DNA from: Lycorma delicatula
Taxonomy: Eukaryota; Arthropoda; Insecta; Hemiptera; Fulgoridae
DNA length: 64,000 nucleotides
NCBI RefSeq assembly: GCF_047948215.1
Contig: NC_134456.1
Span: 56,313,959 to 56,377,958 of the forward strand
Reading direction: 5' to 3'
This document shows, in pieces, positions 1 to 10,554 of the stretch. The notes beneath the pieces were generated by a model. The model searched no databases. It was not told the origin of the DNA and worked only from the letters and a program-made list of their open reading frames with translations. The translations under genes were made by a program, and so were the position numbers. Positions within the stretch are counted from its first letter, which is position 1, and every line of letters starts with the position of its first letter.

Positions 1-650
1 TTTCAAATATAACCCTTTTTTATATTATGCTCAGTATATGCGTGCATATACTTCTTATCTTGTCTTACCATATTTAAAATTAAACTATATTAAAAATTTG
101 TCCCAAAATTCCCCATCCCCAAAAATCGTAAAACCTGTCATTTTATTTACTGAATATTTTTTAATCGAATTTTTTAATGTCTTCCTAAGCGTAGTAGTAC
201 TGTGGACTACTATTATAAATATACTTTGGGGGCAATATTGAGGTGTGGAAGCCGATTAAAGTTTAAAAATATCGATTTTTTGAAATTTTCAAAGGTTTTT
301 TTGGTTTATACAAACTTTTAATTACATTAACGGTTTAAATAATAAATTTTTAGTACAAATGTTACATTAAGATTTCATTATAATTCACCCCCACCCACAA
401 AATAATTAACTTTTTATTGGTTATATTTTGTAGTCGAATCTTTTTTCAGTTTCTTCTATTTAATATAATAAACGAGGAAAATCAAAAACTTTCTCGGTAA
501 GGTGATTTTGAAGGTGAGAAGCAGAAAAATATTAAAAAATACTGATTTTTTGAATTTTTAAAACTTTTGGTTTATTTAAACGTATAATGAAAATTTTACA
601 ATAAAACTTCATCATAAATTACCCCCACCCAAAAACATAAATCTTAGATA
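1..650. repeat. Degenerate long-period tandem repeat
   Basis: Three diverged units can be matched by eye. A C-rich box (ccccatccccaaaaatcg, ccccacccacaaaa, ccccacccaaaaac) recurs near 109, 389 and 622, and the phrase gattttttgaa follows a gaagc box near 249 and 519. Spacing is about 230-280 bp. The short open frame inside the first unit is A+T-rich, low in complexity and has no recognisable domain, so I do not call a gene. The family is not recognised; it is probably the internal part of an old interspersed element. Confidence 0.45.
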
Positions 651-1104
651 ATAAATTTTTCCCTGTATAATTTGTATAATTATAGTCATGGGGGTTATGT
701 AAATGTGTTAACTTAGGAAAATAAAGATTTAATCATAATTTTCTTTATTAACGTAATTTGCATGATTTATGTATTTTCTAATACTTCTACCAAACCAAAC
801 AACATCTGCTGACATGTTTAAAATATCTACAGTTTTGAACATTTATTAGTGTTTCATATAATCACAGATTAATCAGTTGATTGATTTTACAAAAAAACAC
901 AATTTTTCTTTAAATGTGTATTCTTCCCACTGAGTAGAGGCATTTTTAATATGTTTTATTGTTTTTAATGGAAGGAATACATTAATTTGGTAATTTACAA
1001 TACCTATCCCACTAATTCTTATAGCTGGAACATTTAAAGCATTTAATGTAAAAATGGTATTAATCAGAATTGTTTTTTATGAAATTAATGATATTAATTA
1101 TACA
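651..1104. other. A+T-rich non-coding stretch
   Basis: No open frame of interest, repeat or RNA-like structure was seen here. Confidence 0.5.
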
Positions 1105-1330
1105 TCTCCACGACGTGTTCTTCACAATGAAGGTTTGTCTTGTTGAGCTGGATATTTGTTGACTTCCCGTGGACTTGGTATGTCGATGTGCAACAGTATG
1201 TTTTCCTCATTTATGAAGACAACGTAAAACCACTTCATTCCTTATTTTTTATTGTAAATTTGCAAACGAATGCTTGTTACCTTGAGAAAAGTTATGGAAA
1301 TTTTAGGAAAGATTTACATATCATGGCAAA
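1105..1330 (+). pseudogene. Possible mariner-type transposase fragment
   Basis: One frame from about 1108 reads SPRRVLHNEGLSC and then loses frame. That phrase resembles, from memory, the segment after the helix-turn-helix region of mariner-type transposases common in insects. The following bases could encode the next block only if frames are shifted. The longer open frame starting at 1140 runs in a different register, ends in A-rich sequence and shows no domain. No terminal inverted repeats or catalytic aspartates are visible. The assignment rests on about a dozen residues and is weak. Confidence 0.27.
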
Positions 1331-1689
1331 TGGTCTTAACAATTTTTTTGGTTATGCCCCCCCCAAAAAAAAAATTACATGCTTAAATATTAAAATTTAC
1401 ATAATTAATTATATGAAAGAAATATGTTATTTTGTATAAATTAAACAAGCTCACAGATATATCCTAAATTTGATTATATCCTCTCTATTGAGTTAATAAA
1501 TTTTAATGTATTCTTAAGGCTAAAATGAAAAATAAATGATATATTTATAGCTATACAAGCAAATACCGTATTTTCATTATGAGTACGGAAACAGCTTTAC
1601 ACTGCATATCTGAGAGGTATTTGTTGGCAGAAAGAAATAGGGTTCTACATAGTTTAAAAAAATCTACATGTTGGTGAGTTTTTAATTTT

Positions 1690-2640
1690 TGTCCGCCATA
1701 TTGAATCAAATTTAATTTTTTAGGTAAATTTCATAAGAAAGCTACCTATTGTAATAAGTACCATGATTCGACTTCCGAAAAATTTCGTCATATCTTCTTG
1801 GTTCACATTCTCCAAACCCCAAAACCACCCTGAGTTCAAAAGTTTATATTTATATATTTTACTTTCTCGTCGACACGATAACTGCCGTAATTTTGCGCCA
1901 GTCGCTTCCAAATTCATACATAAAATATAACGACCCAAAAACTCGGTTGATGTAGTTAACGGGAAAAATCGGATCATAGGGGTGAAAATGAAGGGGGGTT
2001 TTTCGAAAAAAAAAATATCGCTCTAACTTTCTTATTAAGTAAAATATGGAATTCGTTTAAAGTTATTATTATTCTTTGGATAAGAGCCTAAAACATATCT
2101 CAGAAAGTTTTTATGATATCACCAACCATTGTTGGCTCAGGGGGTGGAAAAAATTGGGTTTCGAAAACAAAAAAATCATACCTCCTTTAATAAGCACAGT
2201 ATCGAATCGGTTTGAAGTGGTCCTTAGTTACCTAAACATTACCTAAACCTTTTTTCTGAAACAGTTTTTGATATGACTAACCCTTACGGCACGGGATGAC
2301 CAAAATGTTGCTGTAATTGTAAGAAGACGGAGCTTGTATGTTAAACATGTGAAACTTTTTTATACACGTAACCATTGTCATATTGAGTAAATTTGAAGTT
2401 TTTCTTAACTTTAAGGTGGAAATCTTTTTTATCCCCTACTTAGCACCGGTGAAATCAACTTCCGCCTTCCGGCGTGGTGAAAGGGATTTTTTAAATATGA
2501 AAATGGACATATGACACAAGATTTCTATTCAAAATTTTACAAGAAAAACTACGGTGAAAGCTGTTTTTCTGCTAATGTCTTTGTTATCGAGTTATAAGCA
2601 TTCAAAGTTGCAATGACGGAAAAATCGTGTTAACAATAAA
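1690..2640. repeat. Interspersed repeat with internal duplicated unit
   Basis: This stretch is less A+T-rich than its flanks and has the look of non-coding transposon sequence. Inside it, about 1993-2142 and 2143-2300 are two diverged copies of one unit. Each starts with a run of G then tttcgaaaa, has a tatcg/atcat block, then a ggaattcg/cgaatcgg block, a cctaaa motif, a ga(a)a(c)agtttttgatat-like phrase, and ends in a G-rich block. The 85-residue minus-strand frame at 1720-1977 carries no recognisable motif. The family could not be named. Confidence 0.4.
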
Positions 2641-2990
2641 ACGAGGTAAAACACGCTACATGAATGATTTTGTGAATTATTATTAGATTTTTATTGTATT
2701 TTACATTCATAATGCAAAAAATAACGAACTTTAAACAGTGTCATAATATTGATAATAATAAACAATAGCTTATAATTAACAACACATCAAATTAAACGGC
2801 TATACCAACTGATATTATTTTCTAAATAATAATTAACAGTGCTAATATCAGCTGATATTTGTTACTTATTATAATTAACCAAACCAGCTGGAAATGCTTA
2901 TTTAAAAAAAATGTTTTACAAATTTAGTTGCCTAAATCAGCTGTTAATTTACAATACAGTTCGTATTACTTAACTTTTGTTTTTAAATGT
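2641..2990. other. A+T-rich stretch with a 16-bp palindrome
   Basis: Nothing coding is seen. The sequence aatatcagctgatatt at 2844-2859 is a perfect palindrome, and partial atcagctg cores recur nearby. Confidence 0.45.
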
Positions 2991-3001
2991 ACGTTTGTAA
3001 A
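2991..3001. repeat. Target-site duplication, left, of SINE at 3002-3305
   Basis: The sequence acgtttgtaaa is repeated exactly at 3306-3316, on the other side of the SINE. Confidence 0.8.
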
Positions 3002-3305
3002 GTCCTTCTTTCTCTTTACTGTTTAGCTTCCGGTAATTACCTTTCAGATAATGCTTCAGAGGATGAATGAGGATGATATGTATGAGTGTAAATGAATTGT
3101 AGTCTTGTACAGTGTCAGTTCGACTACTCCTGAGATGTGTGGTTAATTGAAACCCAACCACCAAAGAACACCGGTATCCACGATCTAGTATTCAAATCCG
3201 TGTAAAAATAAATGACTCAAGGCTACGACTTGAACGCTGGAACTCTGGACTTCCAAATCAGCTGATTTGGGAGAAGCGTTCACTACTAGACCAACCCTGT
3301 GGGTC
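3002..3305 (-). mobile_element. tRNA-derived SINE, near-complete copy
   Basis: Read on the minus strand, the copy begins GACCCACAGGGTTGGTCTAG, a tRNA-like head with an A-box (TGGTCTAGTAGTGAACG). A B-box-like GCGTTCAAGTC lies further in. A tRNA-unrelated body and a tail rich in A and G (TAAACAGTAAAGAGAAAG) follow. It matches 61053-61348 along its whole length and 25075-25258 over the body. It is flanked by an exact 11-bp duplication, so both ends are defined and the length is 304 bp. It would be transcribed by RNA polymerase III and moved by a partner LINE. The LINE fragment at 3317 adjoins it directly, so the SINE landed at or near that fragment's edge. A palindrome (ccaaatcagctgatttgg, 3253-3270) sits between the A and B boxes. 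Confidence 0.82.
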
Positions 3306-3316
3306 ACGTTTGTAAA
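3306..3316. repeat. Target-site duplication, right, of SINE at 3002-3305
   Basis: Exact repeat of the 11 bases at 2991-3001. Confidence 0.8.
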
Positions 3317-4065
3317 ATCGTACATGATGAATCCCACCCACTTTTGATGACTACCTCAAATATGCCAGTGTCTATACAGCAGAGTTACACGCTATTTAGC
3401 AAGCTCTTTTCTTTATTTTACACTACAGCGAGGAGATAGTGTTTCTCTGCTCTGATTCCGTAAGTGCAATCGCTGCATTAAGAAATAGGTTTACACATTT
3501 TGCACTTGTTCAAGATGACTTAACAGCAATTACGAATCCCAAGAAAACGGAAATATCAGGTGTCCATCTCCATATGGACATCTGACCATGAGAGTATCCA
3601 AGGATATGAAGCACCCGATAAAGCGGCAAACAGTAAGGAAGTCGATATTACTTTAGTCAGATCAGATGACTAAAAACTTTCACGCAGATCATAAGAATAG
3701 AATGGATGAGGAAATGAGGTATTTTTATAACAAATTTTTATGCCTTTGAAGAATACCCGATTTTTCATTAAAACAAAAAATGCTCTAACGGGTAGAGAAA
3801 AAGTTACCATTGCAAGACTTTGAGTTGGTCATACTAGACTCACTTCAACTTACATGTTAGCAGGAGAATAGTGACCAATAAGTGGAAGTTGTGATTAATA
3901 CCTCACAGCAGAAACATATAATAGAAGAGTGCACGTTATACCGTTACCTCAGAATAAGGCTGGAAATTTGGCAATCGATTTATCCTATAATGTTAAAAAA
4001 GAGAAGAGAATTATCAAGTTTTTAGTAAAAATTGGTTGTTGGGACTATGATTTTAACATGTAATA
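3317..4065 (+). pseudogene. Non-LTR retrotransposon ORF2 3' fragment (RNase H and C-terminus), I/Jockey-like
   Basis: The frame from about 3339 reads a decayed RNase H domain. The block SVYTAELHAI carries the catalytic Glu, LCSDSVSAIAALRN carries the second Asp, and after a frame change SDHESIQGYEAPDKAANS carries the last Asp. An in-frame TAG follows ELHAI. Further on, about 3780-4040, phrases such as REKVTIARLRVGHTRLTSTY, MLAGE, EECTLY and SSFLVKIG match the conserved tail of I- and Jockey-type ORF2 proteins. Several stops and frameshifts make it non-functional. The endonuclease and reverse transcriptase are absent, as expected of a 5'-truncated insertion. Sequence to about 4418, ending in a run of A, is probably its 3' untranslated part. 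The RNase H domain favours the I-like group; the exact clade is inference. Confidence 0.72.
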
Positions 4066-4418
4066 CGTTTCATGTAGGATCACTATTTGTTGATTTCTTT
4101 TTATGTGTGTTTTGTGTTTTCTTTTAAGCTAATGATGAATCTCTTAAGGATGTGTTGTTAATAATTGCGGGCTCTTTGTACCTGCTTTTAATAGTTTTGA
4201 CGATATTTCTTTAGGAATGGCTTCTATGTTTATGGTAATACATTCTTGCCGTATTATGTTCTTCTGTGGTTTTATTGTTTTCTGAAAAGTCTGTTTTCCA
4301 GATGATCTACTTGACAAGACTGACCTTTTGACTTAGTCACTTAATGAGAGTGGGAAAGTTTGCTTGTGACAACAGCTAATGATCACAGTATCGATGCCCA
4401 CTATATGAAAAAAAAAAC
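4066..4418 (+). mobile_element. Probable 3' untranslated region of the LINE at 3317
   Basis: The sequence continues without a break from the ORF2 tail and ends in an A run at 4409-4418, consistent with a LINE 3' end. No second copy is present in the window to prove the boundary. Confidence 0.35.
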
Positions 4419-4587
4419 TTATCCAAACAAAACTAAGAAAAGGACATTTTTATAATCGTTTGAAACAAATCTATTTGTTTAGTTTTGGAAAAATTTGTTT
4501 TAAAAAAATGTCAAAAGATGTTAATCGATCTATTAACAAAGAATTTTAAGTGGAAATATGGAAATGGAAATTTATAGTGTATAAAAA

Positions 4588-4668
4588 ATGCTATGCCTGA
4601 CCAGGGTTTGAACCCGGGATCCCGTATGAAAGGGCGAGACGCTACAACTCCTCTAAAAAGATCGATGT
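4588..4668 (-). mobile_element. tRNA-derived SINE head fragment (second subfamily)
   Basis: On the minus strand this reads GTTGTAGCGTCTCGCCCTTT followed by CCCGGGTTCAAACCCTGGTC, a good B-box arm, then AGGCATAGCATTTTT. It shares the B-box to GGCAT(A/G)GCATTTT arrangement with 37552-37675 and 48236-48312. The acceptor-stem partner sequence is missing, so it is a SINE head and not a tRNA gene. No tail is seen. Confidence 0.6.
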
Positions 4669-7557
4669 TTATTTTTAATATTTTTAAATTAAAGAAATGC
4701 GTAATTATTATAATTAAGCTATAAATTGTTTATTTCTGCAAAAAGGAAAATCTTTTGAATATAGACGTAATAATATCAAAATTAAGGTTGCAATATATTA
4801 AATTTAAAAAAATATATTACAACAATTTTTACATTTTAATTATAAAAAATTCAATTTCGGTAATACCATTCTTTCTTTATAAATCTATTTTAATTTAAAG
4901 AATATTATTAAAATGAATAATTTTATTACTGAATGAAATAATTACATTTTCCACCCTCTTACGCAATATGTTCTAGAAAATGTAGACTGTGGAATAATTT
5001 GTATCAACTGTTCAGTTCATCTATTATTTAATAAAATAAGCTCTGTTCGGTACGTAAATATTGTTGAATAAAATTAATAAATTTTGTGGTAATGTAATCA
5101 TACTGCCTTTGGAATTTTAGTTTTAAAATAATATTTATTATTAGTATTGATGGAAAACTGGTTTTGCTCAAATGAAATATTTAAAATATCGGTGAATGAA
5201 ATTTTAATGTTGTTATCTTAGTCTCGGAACTTAAAAACGTTTATTAATGCCTGGGTAAAGATTAGATTGATTAAATTTTCTGTTGACTATTTAAAATTAA
5301 TTTTGTGTTGTACATCAAAAGATTAGACACAATACCTAACCCATTAAGAGAATACAATTTTTTATTTTTTAACCGTTCTTAATTTAATATTTTAAGAATT
5401 TTTTGTAACAGAACTTCTGACGAGTTTGAAATGTATTACTCATATCGTAATGAGACTAACTTTCTTATGTAAAAGAAGTATACCCTACTCAAATAAAAAA
5501 ATATTATGACTGACATAATACGACTATTTTCATTGCAAATGTTGCTAAAATTATTTTATTCTTAAAAAAAACTCTTTTTGCAGGAGACGCATTTGAAATG
5601 TAATATGAAAGAAACTTCAGCTTTTATAGTCTTTCTTGAAAGCCATTTTCTTTTCAAATACTTATTTCCTTTTTCATTTTAGGCAAAATCCTTTAGATTG
5701 CACCACTTACAGACGAACTTCTTTTTATTTATATAAAAAACATGGAAACTGCATTGTGAATTTAAATTTAAAGTTGTGGTTTGAAACATTTAAATCATTT
5801 CCATCTTGCCTTTTTTCTTCTCCCAATTTTTTTGTTTATTATCTTTATTGTTCTTTGGGATTTTTTTTCTTTATTTTCTTTATTGTTTAGATATTAAAGT
5901 ATAGGAAAGAGTAATCGGGAAATAATATTTCCCAAATTGGTTTCCTATATATTAATTAAAATTATAGAATAATTTTCAAGATAAATGTTTATTCTTATTA
6001 ACTTAATAATGAATTCCGTTTAGAAACTGATTATCGTTGTTTTACTTGTTAATTTATTATAATCGTGTAAACTCTCTAAAAACAACAGCCAATTTTTATA
6101 AACAGATTCTATGCATTTTAAACCGATGATTAAAATGGGTTTTAAATGAAAATTATACGGTTTTAATAAGTTTCGTACAACCGAAATTGATTTTAGTAAA
6201 TAAATGAAAAGTTTAGTAACTGCAAAATACCTAAAAAATAATAATTTATAACCCTTAAAGGTATTGTGTGTGTATTTGTGGGTGCGCGTGCGTGTACGCT
6301 CGCGTAGCACCATAATTGATCTATTGATTATTATGTTAGGTGTTTTAAAATTCTCCAGTATCAAAGTCAAAATGAACTTAAAAACATAGTTCCTGTTTAT
6401 TTGATTTGAGCCTGTTATTAATGTGTACTTTGATTGTGGGGTATCTAATGGAATTACCTCAAAATTATTTGTCTGACACTAAAAAGGACCAATTATGAAG
6501 TTTAAAATAGATACGTGGATTTTATTTGTGAGCTTTAGAACAAAAACAAAATTACTAATAACTGAAAACATCGTTTTTAACGTAGTACACAAACGTTTTT
6601 GTATATGTCAATAATAAATTCGTTTACTGTTTGGTTTACTTAGCTATTCAGCGCAGTTTTTATAATTTTACGTTTCATATGGAAGGTCAACAACAGTTTA
6701 AGTCAACTAGTCCCATTAGAATAACTTTAAACATGTTATTTCCTGGTTTCTGTCTCCTAGTTAACATTTTTGTTACGATTTTTAATAAATTCTAACACAT
6801 CCTGGTGTAGCTAAACTGGATGTAAAACAGGAACACACATACTGTCACAGAGTCCCAGCTACTTTAGATCAGTACTGTGTAAAGCTTTATCACTATGTAC
6901 TGATCTTTCACGTCATACTGTCAAATTATCTATATTTTCCGTTTGGAAGGCAGAGCTTACAGAAGACTTTACCCAACATAATTTTAATTATTCACTATTC
7001 TGTCTAAAAAAAAAAATGTCTTTTGACCTTTGTACTATAATCTAATTTAATTTATATTTAACTGTTTCGTTTTAGGTCTGTACAATACGGACAGAAAAAC
7101 ATACATTTTTTTTAATGTTACGTGAAAAAAAATAAATGTTGGAATAGTAATCAATTATAAGGAAAATATAATTTCTTTTAATAAATTATCTACTAAGCAT
7201 CCTTATAAATAGAAATAGTTACTAATCTGTAATTTTTGTTTAAATCCTTAAATTTTTATCACTGATCTTTCTTCTTTAAAAATCATTGAATTTTGATCTT
7301 TCTCTTTTGAGAATCGTTTCTCTTTTTGATGATAATGTTTCTGAATTATTACTTCTTACCCACCCTCTCAAAGCATTTTACAATTGTCTTATAGATGATA
7401 ATTTCATGAAATAAGACGAAAATATTTTGTAATAAATGTTTTTAAATATTTGCTTTCAATAAAATTGCTTTTCATGACGTATATGTTATAACAAGTGACA
7501 AACGCTAAAAAATTGCGTTTTGCTAAGCTTAATAAAAAAATTATAGGGAACTCTCAC
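4669..7557. other. A+T-rich non-coding stretch
   Basis: No coding region or named repeat was seen. Open frames here (5636-5890 and 6020-6370) are poor in G+C, rich in Phe, Leu, Lys and Asn, and lack motifs. A short TG/CG-rich patch occurs near 6266-6306. Confidence 0.45.
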
Positions 7558-7563
7558 TTTATT
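7558..7563 (-). promoter_or_regulatory. AATAAA polyadenylation signal candidate
   Basis: On the minus strand AATAAA lies at the end of the G+C-richer island 7564-7913, about 250 bases after the stop codon of the 34-residue frame. Such hexamers are frequent by chance in this A+T-rich DNA. Confidence 0.35.
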
Positions 7564-7885
7564 AAAATAGAGAGTTGGCACTGTCCGTATATAAGATGTA
7601 AGCATGGAATATTTTAACTGGTAAGATGGGTTGAAAAAGAATTGGCATTGTGGAGGTTTCTGCTGGATAGGGTTTTGCCGAGAAGGGTAACGGATAGTAC
7701 TGCCTGTAGCACTGTATTGTGTAGTACGTATGGTGCTCATACAGTTGCAGCATGTAGGGTGTAGAGGAGAAGACCCTTCGCTTTGCCTTCGCTGTATTAT
7801 TCACACATTTAAATTCTTGATAAACCACTGAACGCGCCGCCCTCAGTTGGCTCCATGTGTCTGCCTGCGCTTCTTGCTCGTTCTC
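7562..7885 (-). CDS. Alternative open frame in the 7.5-7.9 kb island, unidentified
   Basis: This minus-strand frame stays open for 107 codons from the stop at 7886-7888 to a TAA at 7562-7564. Its composition is balanced, with phrases such as DTWSQLRAARSVVYQEFK and a Tyr/Pro-rich middle (EHHTYYTIQCYRQYYPLP). It overlaps the frame at 7809-7913 in another register, so at most one is likely to be translated across the overlap. Its stop codon overlaps the AATAAA. I recognise no domain. It could be host exon, transposon remnant or chance. Confidence 0.25.
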   Translation of the reverse strand, partial: ENEQEAQADTWSQLRAARSVVYQEFKCVNNTAKAKRRVFSSTPYMLQLYEHHTYYTIQCYRQYYPLPFSAKPYPAETSTMPILFQPILPVKIFHAYILYTDSANSLF

Positions 7886-7913
7886 TTATACGCCCAATAC
7901 ACTCTTTCAACTG
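7809..7913 (-). CDS. Candidate 3' coding exon, unidentified protein tail
   Basis: On the minus strand a long T run (7922-7935 region) is followed by gtttgtagcag, a good splice acceptor. From there the frame reads QLKECIGRIRERARSAGRHM and EPTEGGAFSGLSRI and stops at TAA. The island has clearly more G+C and CpG than the flanks. A sequence without a gene this A+T-rich would rarely keep such codons. About 250 bases of possible 3' untranslated region and an AATAAA follow. No upstream exon was located and the protein is not recognised. A second frame in the same island is listed separately. Confidence 0.3.
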   Translation of the reverse strand, partial: QLKECIGRIRERARSAGRHMEPTEGGAFSGLSRI

Positions 7914-8611
7914 CTACAAACGCCTTATAAAAAAAAAAAAACACTCTTCCATTGATCGGTCAGCAGAAAACACAATTTAAACATTATCGATTGTGTTCGT
8001 ATTACATGGTGTTGCCTCGTGATGGATTTTCTTCACTTAACAGTGTACTTATTAAAATTTAGTTATTCAGAATATTTTTTTTATTTCAAAATTATAGTAA
8101 TTTTGCAGTTGTTCTATATCTACTTTTGAGTTCTATTGACTGATTCTAAAAAAAAATCCTGTTAATTAAATACTAAGAATCAAATTAATTCGATAATACG
8201 AGTGTTCAAATTTAGTTAAATTTAGTAACTGAATTAGATGTTAAACAAAATTTAGTGTTATTAAAAAATATTAAATTGTTACGTTAAGGTTATTAAAAGC
8301 CTATAGCCTGTATAATCTGAGGCACAGTAGTTGCCTAAAATCTAACTTCACCCACCTACTCGTATATACCTAAATAACACACAGCATTTTATATCTACTA
8401 CTAAAATATATTATTGCTTATACTTTTTTGTGGAATTTGACACTGATAAACAAAATATTTATTGTAAAGATGATGGAGTCTGTTTAATCTACGTATCGAT
8501 GTAAGCAAAATCGTTGATGATATGAAATGGCGTTGCAGATCTCGATATAATTCAGATTAAAAATATAATGTATTTAGTTTTAATTAGATGTAAATTTCAG
8601 TTTTGTATTTT

Positions 8612-8654
8612 CCTATGATCTACGTAACGCAGAAAGTGTTACGTAGATCATAGG
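8612..8654. repeat. Perfect 17-bp inverted repeat, 9-nt spacer
   Basis: The arms cctatgatctacgtaac (8612-8628) and its exact complement (8638-8654) surround gcagaaagt. A transcript would fold into a strong hairpin. No coding context is visible. Confidence 0.85.
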
Positions 8655-9019
8655 TAAATCATAGTTCCTCCTACGTAAAACAAAAAAAGGATGTCTGGAA
8701 AAATATTCTGGTAAAAATTTCAATTCAGCAATTGGTAATTAAAAATATGGCTTACCACAGTTTGGTTATTAATCGGATGGAACCACCAAACTATCTCATC
8801 TATAAATAAAAATCGATTATCTTCACTACATTTAAAAAATCATTAATTTTTCATAAGGGAAAATATTGTAGTCTGGAAAAAAATATTAAATCAGCATAAA
8901 AAAACGGGATTCGCAGTTTCCTAATGTATTTAAAATGCAAGTATATGGAGAACATTTCCATTCAGTCTATTCTGTTCCAGGTTCTTAGCGAAGACAGAAT
9001 CAACGTATACTAGATGAAA

Positions 9020-9062
9020 CATTCTACTAGTATGAACCATATCATTCTACTAGTATACTAGT
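9020..9062. repeat. Short direct repeat with palindrome
   Basis: The sequence cattctactagtat occurs at 9020-9033 and 9043-9056. The palindrome actagtatactagt lies at 9049-9062, and gaacca follows both copies. Confidence 0.7.
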
Positions 9063-10554
9063 TGAACCACTCTTAAGATAGTATGGGGAAAACTTGATTT
9101 AATGAAAAAATTCACTCCACGCCATCTTCTGAGCGGGTCTTAGGTTGTGTTGATAGAACAATTTTACACCACTTGTACGTAATTGAAATGGAGAAGTGAA
9201 ATTGAAGGAGAAAGACTTCCAAATTTCTACCGACCAGAATTGGCTTTTTTATTAATTATATTGGAATAATCATATTGCTGTTAAAGTATCATTCGAAGAA
9301 ATCTGTTTAATAATAAGTCGTGTCTTTTTACAACACAAATATTTTTTGTGTTATTTTTTAACCTATTAGAACCAGATCATTATAAATTCCAAACCGTTTT
9401 AGGAATCGAACGTTGTACTCAAATGTAGCAGCCACAAAGATATTTATAGCATTCATCACACCTCTGGAACGACCCTATTTCTTATTTTATCACAAAAAAA
9501 ATTATAACGTGGCAGAAATAATAACTAAGTAGAAAAGTAGATGTTATTGGCCAAGAACGTAGATTGGAATATATATTTTCTGTCCTGTCTATAAATATTT
9601 AACTAGCAAAAATTCGTAATAGTATTGCAACATACACCAACAGGAATACGTTCAAACAATAATAAGTTGTATTACAGAAGCAGTGGAAATTATTCCTTGA
9701 AACAGTAAAACTTTATATCGAAACAGTTTAATAAAACAGTTTTATTTAAACATAATCACGTATCTGATCCATTATATGTGGGTTGAAAATTTATTGGAAA
9801 TAAGTTTCGGTTATTTAAATGACGTATTACAATTCAGAGAGAAATTGTTTTGTGAGTGCGTGGCAGTACATTTAAAACCACTACCCACCATCATTTTTGT
9901 AATAGAAAGTACTATGTTTTCTAAACTATATAAAAGTTGTAATAAATTTTCATATTGTTTTACTTCGTTCTCCATTCATTTTACGATTCAATACTTCGTA
10001 ACAACCATAAATCTTTATAAGATTTCTATTATTATAAACTCATAAAAAATTTCACAATTACGTAGACCTCATCTGCACATTTTTTCTTGTTTTATTTTCC
10101 ACGATATTTATTTAAAAATTTGTTTCTTTTGAATCCATTATCCGTTTTTTTATCCCGGCTGTTCTCACTAAATATTCAAAATTATTTAATTTATCCTTTT
10201 TATATTTTAAAATTACGTATCGTAATATTACTTAAGAGATTTATTTCTTAGCCGTACTTTTATTATTAAAATATTACCTCTTTGTAATGCAATGTCAAGC
10301 TTCATTTTTAATTTATTCAATTTAATGACGTAAGATGTAATTCTTTAATATTGTATAATACATACCTAACTGCTGCTATGTGATTAGCTTCTAACTTACA
10401 GAAAAAATGAATAATTTTACATTAACAGTAATCTTAATTAGACTAAAAGATTCCTTATATTTTTTTTTTTTGTTTCTTCATACAAAACAAACAGTCTAAA
10501 TCCAAAAGTAAATCTTGAGTTATAAATTGAACAAGGGAGGCAGTGCTGAAGGAA

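Larger units (their letters stand above)
7936..10554. other. A+T-rich non-coding stretch
   Basis: Apart from the inverted repeat at 8612-8654 and the small direct repeats at 9020-9062, nothing interpretable was seen. The open frame at 9776-10045 has no motif. Confidence 0.45.

Noticed and set aside
1140..1439. 99-residue plus-strand open frame as a gene
   Set aside because: It has no domain, ends in A-rich low-complexity sequence, and a different frame of the same DNA resembles a transposase fragment.
2970..3164. Minus-strand frame beginning MVVGFQLTTHLRS, repeated at 61023-61208
   Set aside because: The similarity between the two is explained by both lying in copies of the same SINE.
4588..4668. 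tRNA gene on the minus strand
   Set aside because: The T-arm is good, but the acceptor stem and a full cloverleaf are missing, and the GGCAT-GCATTTT extension is shared with other SINE fragments.
6020..6370. 116-residue minus-strand frame
   Set aside because: Despite its length it has low-complexity, A+T-driven composition, crosses a TG/CG-rich patch, and shows no motif.
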